Source of the DNA: an uncultured Campylobacter sp.
Lineage (GTDB): Bacteria > Campylobacterota > Campylobacteria > Campylobacterales > Campylobacteraceae
Reading direction: 5' to 3'
Assembly (NCBI RefSeq): GCF_905371695.1
Contig: NZ_CAJPMA010000064.1
Span: 1 to 9,827 of the forward strand
DNA length: 9,827 nucleotides
The notes under the pieces were generated by a model. That model saw nothing but the letters and a program-made list of their open reading frames with translations, did not search any database and was not told where the DNA came from. Below are positions 1-7,018 of the stretch, piece after piece; positions within the stretch are counted from its first letter, which is position 1, and every line of letters starts with the position of its first letter. Made by a program: the position numbers and the translations under genes.

Positions 1-1
1 C

Positions 2-61
2 GCCGAACCTTACGCGATTGCGATGTTAGACATCGATCGTGTTGTTTATACGGCAAATTAA
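2..61 (+). pseudogene. Fragment of a GGDEF (diguanylate cyclase) domain, broken at about position 37
   Basis: Read on the plus strand from base 2, the first codons give AEPYAIAMLDID, which closely fits the start of the GGDEF fold (consensus of the type YAIAMLDIDxFKxIND, ending in the first metal-binding Asp). The resemblance stops at Asp codon 35-37. The frame then runs through RVVYTAN to a TAA at 59-61, and these codons are the complement of the response-regulator gene on the other strand. The fragment therefore looks like a cyclase domain cut and joined, in inverted orientation, to the end of the double-receiver gene. The joint lies in the palindrome ATCGAT (32-37). Its upstream part is outside the window. 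Twelve matching residues make chance unlikely, but identity rests on family recall alone. Confidence 0.5.
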
Positions 62-766
62 CTCTTCTTTTTCAAAAGGCTTTGCGATAAAGTCGTTTGC
101 TCCGTTTTTTAAAAATACCGGAGCACCGACGCTTTCGCTCGGAGAGGTCATCACGATGACGCCTAGCGAGTTTTTATCGCGCTCTTTTCGCACCTCTTTT
201 AAAATTTCAAGTCCGTCTTTAACGGGCATTCTATAATCGGTAATTATTAATTTTATATCCGGATTATCGGCGAAATAGCCCATCGCCTCCTCGCCGTGCG
301 CTGCGGTTAGCACCTTAAACTGCAAGCTGGTTAAAATTTTCTTTAAGTTATTTCTAAACGGCATCGAATCTTCTACGATTAGCGCCTTGTATTGCCTATT
401 TTTATTTAGGCGGTTTATCATTTGAAATATGTAGTTGATATCGTCCATATTGCTTTTATATACGTAATCTACGATATCTTTGTGTATGAACGTCTGCTTG
501 GTTTTCTCGTCTATACTGCCCGTAAGCACTATCGCCGGCAGACCCTTTGACAGAACGTAATCTACGATCTCTCCGTTGGGCGCGTCGGGCAAATTAAGAT
601 CCAAAATCGTCATAAAATATTCGCTTTTATTGCGCTCGATCATCGCCTTGGCTTCCGCAAAATCGTGCGCGACGTCGATTAGCATATCCTCTACGCTTTT
701 ATCCATCTGCTTTGCGATTAGTTTTGCAAGCGCCTTATTATCGTCTACTACTAGAATTCTCTCCAT
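26..766 (-). CDS. Double-receiver response regulator, CbrR-like, lacking the expected GGDEF output domain
   Basis: A two-component signalling protein with two CheY-like receiver domains in tandem. Receiver 1 (about residues 3-120) has acidic Asp8/Asp9, phospho-acceptor Asp56, Thr82 and Lys104. Receiver 2 (about 127-246) has Glu132/Asp133, Asp177, Thr207 and Lys229 followed by Pro230. Both therefore look phosphorylatable. I chose ATG 766 (MERILVVDD, 246 aa): the in-frame GTG at 772 has no ribosome site, and the family starts at this Met. In Campylobacter the homologue beside recN (CbrR, bile resistance in C. jejuni) is REC-REC-GGDEF of roughly 410 residues. This one ends at residue 246, right after receiver 2, with a TAA at 26-28 that is the complement of a Leu codon in the GGDEF fragment on the other strand. 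The truncation thus appears to come from an inverted joint, real or artefactual. It lies 79 bp downstream of recN. Confidence 0.9.
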   Translation of the reverse strand: MERILVVDDNKALAKLIAKQMDKSVEDMLIDVAHDFAEAKAMIERNKSEYFMTILDLNLPDAPNGEIVDYVLSKGLPAIVLTGSIDEKTKQTFIHKDIVDYVYKSNMDDINYIFQMINRLNKNRQYKALIVEDSMPFRNNLKKILTSLQFKVLTAAHGEEAMGYFADNPDIKLIITDYRMPVKDGLEILKEVRKERDKNSLGVIVMTSPSESVGAPVFLKNGANDFIAKPFEKEELICRINNTIDV

Positions 767-798
767 TTTCACTCGCTAAATTTGATAAATTTTAGGCG

Positions 799-804
799 AT
801 TTTA
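799..804 (-). promoter_or_regulatory. Possible -10 box for the response regulator gene
   Basis: On the minus strand the 79-bp gap between recN and the response regulator is AT-rich. It holds GATAAAATC, whose TAAAAT matches the Campylobacter sigma-70 -10 (TATAAT) at five of six bases, about 33 bases before the ATG. Campylobacter promoters lack a clear -35, so this stays a candidate. The regulator may also simply be read through from recN. Confidence 0.3.
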
Positions 805-845
805 TCTAAAATTTTTTATGATAAGGCTTAAACTTAAACTTACCT

Positions 846-2366
846 TTATTTTAGTAATCCTTTCGCGAATTCTATCGCCTCTTTGCTTACGTGTTCGCCG
901 CTTATCATACGCGCCAGCTCGCTTATCCGCTCGTCGTTTTTTAGCTCTCTTACGCTTGAAATTTCGCCGTTTTTCTCGACTAAAAAGTGAGAATTAGCCT
1001 TCGAGCTAAGCTGAGGTTGGTGAGAGATAGCGAAAATTTGGTAAAATTTCGCTAGTTTTAGCAGTACGTTTGCGATACTCATCGCCTCTTTCCCGCTTAA
1101 ATTCGCGTCTATTTCGTCTAATATTATTACGCCGTTTCCGTCTTGTAAAATTTGCGTTTGACTCGCGATAAAGGCTAGTCTTAGGCGGTTTAGCTCGCCC
1201 GAGCTTAAATTTTTAAGGCTCGTTTCGTTTAGCGTTAAGCTTATTTCGTCCTTACCAGAAGCGTCTAAAATTTTAGCGGCGAAATTTAGCGAAATTTCGC
1301 TCATATAAAGCTCGCTTAAAAACGAATTTATCATACTTTCAAGCTCTTTTACGCGCGGTTTTCTAGTAAGCGTGATTTTATCCGCAAGCGCCTGCGTTTC
1401 GTCTTTTAACAGATTAAATTTCACCTCTAATTCGCGCTTTTCAAAGCTTAAATTTTCGTATCTTTCCAGCTCGCTTTTACGTTTTGCCAGCGTTTGCAGA
1501 GCTTCCGCGATACCTCCGTATCTATGAGAGAGCGAATTTAGCGCCTCGATACGGTCAAGCACGCTTTCTACGTCGATCTCGTCGAGCTCTTCCATATTTA
1601 AATTATCGCGAGCGATCCTTAGCTCGTTCATCGCCTCTTCAAAAAAGCTAGCGTCGATATCGCTTAGATTAAGCGCGTCGACGACGGATTTTTCAAGTCC
1701 GAACACCGCTTCGGCCCTACTCCACGCTTCGTTTATTTTATCTTTTTTACTTAGACGCTTTTTTACGTCCATTAGCTCTTCGAATTCGCCTACTTTCGGG
1801 TTTACGCTTTCGATTTTATTAATTTCGAATTTAGCGAATTCTTTTAGCTCTTCAACCTTTTTTTCATCTTCCAAAACTCGCGAAAGCTCTTTTGAAATTT
1901 TAGAAAATTCGTCGAATTTCTCAGCGAAATTTTGCTTTACGGCGTTAAATCCCGCCTCCTCTTTCGCCGCTAAAAAATCAAGCAACTCCAAAAATCTCTC
2001 GTTTTCAAACTCGTTTATTTCGCGCGCGGATAAATATTTTACGTGCTCTTTGGCGATTTGGGCTAAATTTTTCTTCGAAACGCTTTGAGAGTTGATGAAA
2101 TATCTGGCGCTTTTGTCTTTTAAGAGCTTAAAAGTATTGATTTCCTCGTTTTCTATACCTAGCGCGCTCATATCAAAGACGTAATTAACGTCGGCTTCGA
2201 TTAGCCTAGCTTCCGCGTCTTTTAGCCCGAAGACCGCCATTATCGCGCTCATAAGCACCGATTTGCCCGCGCCGCTAACGCCCGTAAATACGCTAAGTCC
2301 GCCGCCAAAATTTAGCTCGGCGTTCGTAAAACTTAAAAAATCTTTTATCAAAAGTCGCTCAATCAT
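846..2366 (-). CDS. recN: DNA repair protein RecN (SMC-like ATPase)
   Basis: RecN is a cytoplasmic SMC-family ATPase that gathers DNA ends during double-strand-break repair by homologous recombination. The 506-residue protein shows an N-terminal ATPase half with Walker A GVSGAGKS (29-36) and a long charged helical middle (about 140-340) rich in Glu, Lys and Leu that should form the coiled coil. The C-terminal half carries ABC signature LSSGE (387-391), Walker [10 protein letters not shown] (412-420, catalytic Asp417/Glu418) and switch His449 in SHQPQL. It is shorter than the roughly 550 residues of E. coli RecN, as is usual for epsilonproteobacteria. Its ATG lies inside the end of nadK (8-bp overlap), preceded by a GGGG tract that can act as ribosome site, so translation is probably coupled. 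Nothing appears broken. Confidence 0.95.
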   Translation of the reverse strand: MIERLLIKDFLSFTNAELNFGGGLSVFTGVSGAGKSVLMSAIMAVFGLKDAEARLIEADVNYVFDMSALGIENEEINTFKLLKDKSARYFINSQSVSKKNLAQIAKEHVKYLSAREINEFENERFLELLDFLAAKEEAGFNAVKQNFAEKFDEFSKISKELSRVLEDEKKVEELKEFAKFEINKIESVNPKVGEFEELMDVKKRLSKKDKINEAWSRAEAVFGLEKSVVDALNLSDIDASFFEEAMNELRIARDNLNMEELDEIDVESVLDRIEALNSLSHRYGGIAEALQTLAKRKSELERYENLSFEKRELEVKFNLLKDETQALADKITLTRKPRVKELESMINSFLSELYMSEISLNFAAKILDASGKDEISLTLNETSLKNLSSGELNRLRLAFIASQTQILQDGNGVIILDEIDANLSGKEAMSIANVLLKLAKFYQIFAISHQPQLSSKANSHFLVEKNGEISSVRELKNDERISELARMISGEHVSKEAIEFAKGLLK

Positions 2367-3222
2367 TATAACCCCAGTGTAATTTCTCTTTTAAAATTTG
2401 AAAATAATCGCGCCCGACGTGGCGAATCAAACGCGCAGATTTTCGGCTTAGGCTAACGGCTACGAAGTTAAGATTGGCCATTTTGTAGCGTTCTTGCCCG
2501 TCGATTACCAAAAGCGCGTCGTTTTGCGAGCTAAATTTCACCTCGTACTCCCTCGAAAGCACGATAGGGCGCTGCGTAAGCGAGTGCGAACACACGGGAG
2601 CGACCGCAAAAACCTCGCTTAAAGGGCTTATAATCGCCCCGCCCGCGCTCATATTGTAAGCCGTCGAACCCACTGGCGTAGAGACGATGACGCCGTCGCC
2701 TAGATACGAGTTAAAATACCGATCGTTTAAAAACGCCTCGACCCGCACGGCAGAGCCTACTTTGGCGCTTAATACGACCGCGTCGTTGAAGGCTACTTTT
2801 TCTATTATTTCGCCGTTTTTTTTGCAAAGCTTTACGTCTAGCATAAAAGGGCGCTCGACGTTAAAATTTCCTTTAAAAAACTCGGCGAAAAACTCCTCAC
2901 ACTCGTCCATCGTAATGTCGGTTAAAAAACCTAGCCTGCCCGCGTGTACGCCCAGCACGAAAGGCGAAATTTCCGCGCAATGCCTACACAGCGAGATGAT
3001 CGTGCCGTCGCCGCCAAGAGAGATCAAAAAATCGCACTTTTTAGCTAAATTTAGCACATCTAGCCCGCTCTCGCCCACCGCTTGCGCGGTTTTGGCTTCA
3101 AGTAAAATTTCCGCTCCGTAACGCTTTAAAATTTCACTTAAAATTCGTAAATTTCTAGGTAGCTCGGGCGCGATTTTAGCGACTATGCCTACTTTTTTTA
3201 CGTTTTTATAATCAAGTTTCAT
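2359..3222 (-). CDS. nadK: NAD kinase
   Basis: Phosphorylates NAD+ to NADP+ with ATP or polyphosphate; the only usual route to NADP, hence normally essential; cytoplasmic. The 287 residues match the family length. The diagnostic motifs are all present: GGDGT (70-74, nucleotide and catalytic loop), the Asn-Asp pair of FNDAVV (146-147) and TPVGSTAY (182-189), followed by the glycine-rich AGGAIISP stretch. The ATG overlaps the end of ape1 by four bases (ATGA) and no good Shine-Dalgarno sequence precedes it, which argues for translational coupling to ape1. nadK next to recN is the order I recall from C. jejuni (formerly called ppnK). Here it has become the fourth gene of an operon headed by peptidoglycan O-acetylation genes. 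Confidence 0.95.
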   Translation of the reverse strand: MKLDYKNVKKVGIVAKIAPELPRNLRILSEILKRYGAEILLEAKTAQAVGESGLDVLNLAKKCDFLISLGGDGTIISLCRHCAEISPFVLGVHAGRLGFLTDITMDECEEFFAEFFKGNFNVERPFMLDVKLCKKNGEIIEKVAFNDAVVLSAKVGSAVRVEAFLNDRYFNSYLGDGVIVSTPVGSTAYNMSAGGAIISPLSEVFAVAPVCSHSLTQRPIVLSREYEVKFSSQNDALLVIDGQERYKMANLNFVAVSLSRKSARLIRHVGRDYFQILKEKLHWGYND

Positions 3223-4382
3223 AGCGCCGATTTTAGCATATTTTTTAGCTGCTCCGCCAAATCCTTGCCTACTTTTTTATAGCCCTCGGGAAGCAAATGA
3301 ACGTCCGTTTTTGAAAGTCCTTGCTCTATCCACGCGCGCTTACCGCCATTTGCCGATACGAAGGCGTCGATGTCGTAAAATATCGCGCCGTTAGCGCTCG
3401 CAGCCTCTTTTAGCGCCTTTTTTACGGCGTTAAATTTAGGCTTTATAACGGGCGGCGGAGCGATGATTAAGATTGCGGCGTTAGGCGCATTTTGCCTGAT
3501 TTTTTTTATCAGCTCGTCCATGTTTTTGCGAAATTTAAGAATATCTAGGCTCGGATCCATCGCGTCGTTCGTGCCGTATTCAAGCGCGATTAGATCGTAA
3601 TCGCTTTGCGTCAGCTCGCTAAACGCGTCCGTGCGCCACTTTTGCCAAAGGTCCGATTTTGCGCCGTTTATACCGCAGTGCTCTACGTATCTAGCGTTTT
3701 TGGCTAGAATTTTATAGCCTTCTATCAAGGCGCCGGCTTGCAGCGCGGTGATTTTTACAGGAAATTTTAGGTTAAATTTCGCGCTTTTGCGCGCCGTATC
3801 GCCCGTTAAAATTTTACTAAATCCTGGCGCTTCTATCTTTAAAATTTCGCCCGCCCTAACGCCTTTAAATAAAATTTCAAACTCGTATTCCCGCGCGCTT
3901 AAATTTTTAGTTTGCAGCGTTACGCTAGCGCCTTTTTTTTGCGAGCGCGCGATAACGCCGCAAAGCGGATAATCGCCAAATTCGTCTCGTTGCGAGTTTA
4001 AAATTTCAAAGCCCGAAATTTTATAGCTCAAAAAATCGCTTTTTTGATACCTAGGCATCGCCGCGTAAGCAAAGCCCACCGAATTTTGCGCGTTAGAGCC
4101 GAAAAATTCCTCCCTAAACCCATGCGCCAAATCGTCGCTAGCCACGTGCGAATCGCCGAAAATTTTAATAGCCAGCGCGCCGTTTGCGTTAAATTTCGCG
4201 GCTAATTTTTCTAACGCGTCCGTGCCCCGAGGGGCTTGCAGCTTCGCATCGTCGTTTAAAATTTCGGGCGCATTCGCGCTTTTTCGGCTAGAAATTTGCT
4301 CGGTTTTGGGCGTTTTTTGCGCCAAACATCCGGCAATTAGCAAGCAAAGCGCCGAAATTAAACTATTTCGTAGAATTCTCAT
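3219..4382 (-). CDS. ape1: Ape1-like peptidoglycan O-acetylesterase, SGNH-family lipoprotein
   Basis: Predicted periplasmic esterase that removes acetyl from O-6 of muramic acid so that lytic enzymes can act. The N-terminus is a lipoprotein signal (short basic start, hydrophobic core, lipobox IAGC with Cys19), so the mature protein would be lipid-anchored. SGNH blocks: GDSHVASDD with nucleophile Ser78 (block I), a Gly in GINGAKSD near 237-240 (block II), GTND with Asn272 (block III), and Asp360/His362 in [10 protein letters not shown] (block V). The GDSHxAxD form and about 390-residue length fit Ape1 of Neisseria and Campylobacter. The beta-rich stretch between blocks I and II (about 120-230) would be the family's inserted carbohydrate-binding-like domain. 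The start has a GAGG site at 4389-4392, six bases upstream, and lies inside the last codons of patB. Ape1 is favoured over a second PatB because of motif form and position. Confidence 0.82.
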   Translation of the reverse strand: MRILRNSLISALCLLIAGCLAQKTPKTEQISSRKSANAPEILNDDAKLQAPRGTDALEKLAAKFNANGALAIKIFGDSHVASDDLAHGFREEFFGSNAQNSVGFAYAAMPRYQKSDFLSYKISGFEILNSQRDEFGDYPLCGVIARSQKKGASVTLQTKNLSAREYEFEILFKGVRAGEILKIEAPGFSKILTGDTARKSAKFNLKFPVKITALQAGALIEGYKILAKNARYVEHCGINGAKSDLWQKWRTDAFSELTQSDYDLIALEYGTNDAMDPSLDILKFRKNMDELIKKIRQNAPNAAILIIAPPPVIKPKFNAVKKALKEAASANGAIFYDIDAFVSANGGKRAWIEQGLSKTDVHLLPEGYKKVGKDLAEQLKNMLKSAL

Positions 4383-5478
4383 CTAGTACCTCGATTTGCT
4401 TCATTAACTGCGCCGATACGATTTTAGAGCCTTTGATATTTATGTGAATTCCGTCGTCGGCGCGCGCTTTTACGGACTTGCCTTTGTCGTCTTTTAGGTA
4501 GGCTTCGTATTTTCCGCCGTTGCAAACGACGCCGTCCGTGTCGAAGTATCTTCCGCCCCTAGCCTTCGCGCCGGCTTTAAAAATTTCGTTTAAGCGCCTC
4601 ATTTTCGCGTCAAACGCCTCGTCTCTCATACAAGGCGCCCCTAGCCATATCACGCGCGCTCCCGCCGTCTGAGCCGCGTCGTAAATTTCGCCTACGCGCC
4701 CGCCGTAAAAGTCCGCCCATTCGTCGCTATTAAAGTCCTTATAACGCCCGCCTATCTTAACGCCCCAAGAGTCGTTAGCGCCGAGCAATACGACTACTAA
4801 CTTGATATTTCGGTTTTGCGCCAGCGTTTCTAACGTCGCTTCTTGCCAATCAAAATAGCGTTTATTTATTAACCCCGTACTGTGACGGCTAAGATCGGTC
4901 GATTTTATACCTAGCCTTGAAAGCGATTTTTTAGCGTGCATAGCGACGGGCTGCATCATCGAATCGCCGATAAATAGCACCTCCTCGCCGCTTTTTAGCA
5001 CGATCTTATCCTCCGCTAAATTTTGCGGCGCGACTACGGTTTGCGGCTTGCGCGGCGAAATTTGCGACGCTTGCAAAATTTGTTCGTTTTGCGAATTTTG
5101 CGCCACCGAGCCTTCGCCCTCGTTTGCGCCCGAAGGATTTTCGCCGATTTGATCTTGCGGGGAGAAATCGTGCCGCGTTAGATTTTTATTTTCTTTGGTT
5201 TTGCTAAAAATTTCGCTTAAATTTTCGTCTAAATCCTCGTCCGCTACGGGCGAAACGACGCGATCGTCGCCGCTAGCTAGGCGCTGCTCTTTTTTCTCGT
5301 CGAAAATTTTTAAAATTTCGTAAAATTCGGTGAATTTTTTGACGTATAAATTCTTAAAAATTTTACTTCCGCTAACGTCTACGTGGTATTTATTTAGCAA
5401 ATAATCGGCTAACGGGCGCTGCATAGCAAGACAAACAAAAACGATGCAAAAAACATAAACGAAAATAAAGCGTGCCAT
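4363..5478 (-). CDS. patB: PatB-like peptidoglycan O-acetyltransferase, membrane-anchored SGNH protein
   Basis: Predicted to transfer acetyl, received from the membrane partner PatA, to O-6 of MurNAc in peptidoglycan on the periplasmic side. The 371 residues comprise one N-terminal transmembrane helix (about 3-19, signal anchor) and a short helical part to about 65. A polar, low-complexity linker (about 65-158, rich in Glu, Asn, Gln, Ser) then leads into an SGNH domain. Visible motifs: IGDSMMQ with nucleophile Ser173, GAND with Asn235, and DDGIH with the Asp342/His345 pair. The domain resembles the DUF459/PatB branch of SGNH proteins (GDS followed by a bulky residue, then ADDGIH). The start codon overlaps the patA stop by one base (TAATG) and the end overlaps ape1 by 20 bp. 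Without the patA context it could be called only an SGNH hydrolase. Confidence 0.82.
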   Translation of the reverse strand: MARFIFVYVFCIVFVCLAMQRPLADYLLNKYHVDVSGSKIFKNLYVKKFTEFYEILKIFDEKKEQRLASGDDRVVSPVADEDLDENLSEIFSKTKENKNLTRHDFSPQDQIGENPSGANEGEGSVAQNSQNEQILQASQISPRKPQTVVAPQNLAEDKIVLKSGEEVLFIGDSMMQPVAMHAKKSLSRLGIKSTDLSRHSTGLINKRYFDWQEATLETLAQNRNIKLVVVLLGANDSWGVKIGGRYKDFNSDEWADFYGGRVGEIYDAAQTAGARVIWLGAPCMRDEAFDAKMRRLNEIFKAGAKARGGRYFDTDGVVCNGGKYEAYLKDDKGKSVKARADDGIHINIKGSKIVSAQLMKQIEVLDENSTK

Positions 5479-6917
5479 TAAAAACTCGAATATATAAAGC
5501 TAGGTACGCCGTCGGGCATTACGGCGAAAATCGCGCAAAAAATCGCGGCTAAAAGCGCGGGCTTGATAACCGTAGGAACGAAATTTAGCGCGCATTTAAC
5601 GCCGAATTCCAAATCGTCGAAATAAGGATAGGCAAAAAACGCCGCCCAAAATAGCCCGAGCGCAAACCAATCTTGCAGGCTAACCCCCTTAAAATTCGAG
5701 CATGCGGCGAGTAAAATTTCATTCGCTTCGCTAATTTCGGGACGCGCGAAATAAACCCACGCGACGCTTACGAAAATATAGGTAAAAAAACGCGACAAAA
5801 ATGGCAGATAGCGGCTTATGCTAACACCGATTTTAGACATTAAATTTAGCCAAACTATACCTAATCCGTGAAGCAACCCCCATACCAAAAACCCCCAACC
5901 CACGCCGTGCCAAACGCCCGAAAGCGCGAACGCGATAACTAAATTTAGCTGCGTGCGGAAAAATCCGCGGCGAGAGCCGCCCAGCGGGATATAGACGTAA
6001 TCCCTGATAAAAAACGACAAGCTAATATGCCAGCGTCGCCAAAATTCGCGCAAATTTAAAGAGGCGTAAGGCATATCGAAATTCGGCGGCAATGCAAATC
6101 CGAGCGCGAGAGCGAGCGCGGTTACTATATTTACGTAGCCGCTAAAATCGCAGTAAATCCACACTCCGTAGCTAAAAATCGCCGTTAAAATTTGGACGCT
6201 ATTAAAGCTAGAAGCGTCGCTAAATACGCCGTCCACGTAGCCTTGCAAATAATTTGCGATTAGCGCTTTTTTAACGACGCCCAGCAAAATAAGAGCGAAA
6301 ATTTTATCGCCGTCGCCGAATTTTCGCTCTCGCTTAAACTGAGGAAGCATAAACTCGCTCCTACAAATCGGCCCCGCAAGCAGCGTCGCAAAAAAAGAAA
6401 GATAGCAAGCAAGCGTTAAAAACGGAGCGGGTTTGTGTCTTTTTTGATAGACGGCTACCAAATAAGTGATCGAAGTAAAGGTGTAAAACGATATGCCGAT
6501 AGGAAAAACGACCTCTAAATTTCTGGCTAAAAGATCGAATTTGAAAAACAGCAAAAGCTCTTTAAAATCGCTTTGCAAAACGTCGAAATATTTAAAAAAA
6601 CAAAGATAAGCCAGCGTAAAAAATAGCCCGAGAAGCAGCGCGTCGAGCCTTTTTTTATAAACTATATAAAGCCCGAAATACGACACGAAAAACGTGTGAA
6701 AGGCTAAAACTAGCGCAAAAACGGGGCTAAAACTGCAAATAAAGGAGTAATTAGCGATTAAAATCAGTCCGTTTTGAAACTTAAAATTTGACGCTAGCGC
6801 CCAATAAGCTAGAAAAAATACGAAAAAAATCAGGGTAAATTCTAATGAAAAAAAGGTCAAAATAAGGCTTTCTAAAAAATTTCGGCGGGATTTTAGCATA
6901 AAATTTAGAATTTTCAA
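5478..6917 (-). CDS. patA: PatA-like MBOAT O-acyltransferase for peptidoglycan acetylation
   Basis: Multi-pass inner-membrane acyltransferase of the AlgI/DltB/PatA (MBOAT) family, expected to carry acetyl from the cytoplasm across the membrane to PatB. Family landmarks: FPIGISFYTFTSITYL (138-153), AGPICR (181-186), CDFSGY (256-261), REFWRRWHISLS (290-301) and catalytic His337 in LSGVWHG. About ten or more hydrophobic segments fill the 479 residues. The very C-terminus reads PSFIYSSF, fitting the conserved C-terminal Tyr motif of MBOATs that act with extracytoplasmic transferases. The start is TTG at 6917, chosen because AAGAGG (6924-6929) lies six bases upstream. ATG at 6899 and TTG at 6860 (giving MTFFSLEF, close to the family's usual beginning) are alternatives without a good ribosome site. 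AlgI-type alginate acetylation is unlikely because the next genes are patB and ape1. Confidence 0.88.
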   Translation of the reverse strand: MKILNFMLKSRRNFLESLILTFFSLEFTLIFFVFFLAYWALASNFKFQNGLILIANYSFICSFSPVFALVLAFHTFFVSYFGLYIVYKKRLDALLLGLFFTLAYLCFFKYFDVLQSDFKELLLFFKFDLLARNLEVVFPIGISFYTFTSITYLVAVYQKRHKPAPFLTLACYLSFFATLLAGPICRSEFMLPQFKRERKFGDGDKIFALILLGVVKKALIANYLQGYVDGVFSDASSFNSVQILTAIFSYGVWIYCDFSGYVNIVTALALALGFALPPNFDMPYASLNLREFWRRWHISLSFFIRDYVYIPLGGSRRGFFRTQLNLVIAFALSGVWHGVGWGFLVWGLLHGLGIVWLNLMSKIGVSISRYLPFLSRFFTYIFVSVAWVYFARPEISEANEILLAACSNFKGVSLQDWFALGLFWAAFFAYPYFDDLEFGVKCALNFVPTVIKPALLAAIFCAIFAVMPDGVPSFIYSSF

Positions 6918-6923
6918 ATTTAG

Positions 6924-6929
6924 CCTCTT
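6924..6929 (-). promoter_or_regulatory. Ribosome binding site deciding a TTG start for patA
   Basis: AAGAGG on the minus strand, six bases before TTG 6917. It is the only good Shine-Dalgarno match near the candidate starts of patA. An AT-rich TAAAAT (6938-6943, minus strand) just upstream could be the -10 of the operon, giving a very short leader. Confidence 0.5.
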
Positions 6930-6956
6930 TTTACTAAATTTTAAAGAAAATTTAAA

Positions 6957-6962
6957 TATACT
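6957..6962 (+). promoter_or_regulatory. Candidate -10 box of the aspS promoter
   Basis: TATACT matches the sigma-70 -10 consensus at five of six bases and follows a long run of A/T-rich periodic sequence (6930-6956), which replaces the -35 in Campylobacter promoters. Transcription would start near 6968-6970. That lies upstream of the AAGGAG site at 6981 but downstream of the TTG at 6962, so a longer aspS frame starting at that TTG would not be in the mRNA. Confidence 0.45.
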
Positions 6963-6980
6963 TGCCCGATTTAGTACAGA

Positions 6981-7018
6981 AAGGAGATTCGTCGCGCAAA
7001 CCGCGGCGAAACAGCAAA
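6981..7018 (+). promoter_or_regulatory. Distant aspS ribosome binding site with an intervening hairpin
   Basis: AAGGAG at 6981-6986 is an excellent Shine-Dalgarno sequence but lies 32 nt before the aspS ATG, too far to work in linear form. The space holds a hairpin: TTCGTCGCG (6988-6996), loop CAAAC (6997-7001), CGCGGCGAA (7002-7010). That is nine base pairs with eight Watson-Crick pairs and one G-U. If it folds, the remaining spacing is one base plus ACAGCAAA, about nine nt, which is normal. No comparable Shine-Dalgarno sequence lies directly before the ATG. The bridging role is inference; a hairpin-bridged start of this kind is known from phage T4 gene 38. Confidence 0.55.

Noticed and set aside
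781..845. Possible terminator after recN (GATAAA and TTTATC pairing)
   Set aside because: The stem is AT-only, about six pairs, with no proper T-run on the transcribed strand; too weak to call.
2687..3121. 144-codon frame antisense to nadK
   Set aside because: Ser/Thr/Pro-rich shadow of nadK with no recognisable domain.
6962..7018. TTG-initiated N-terminal extension of aspS (19 codons)
   Set aside because: Residues are unlike AspRS, the TTG overlaps the likely -10 box, and the family starts at ATG 7019.
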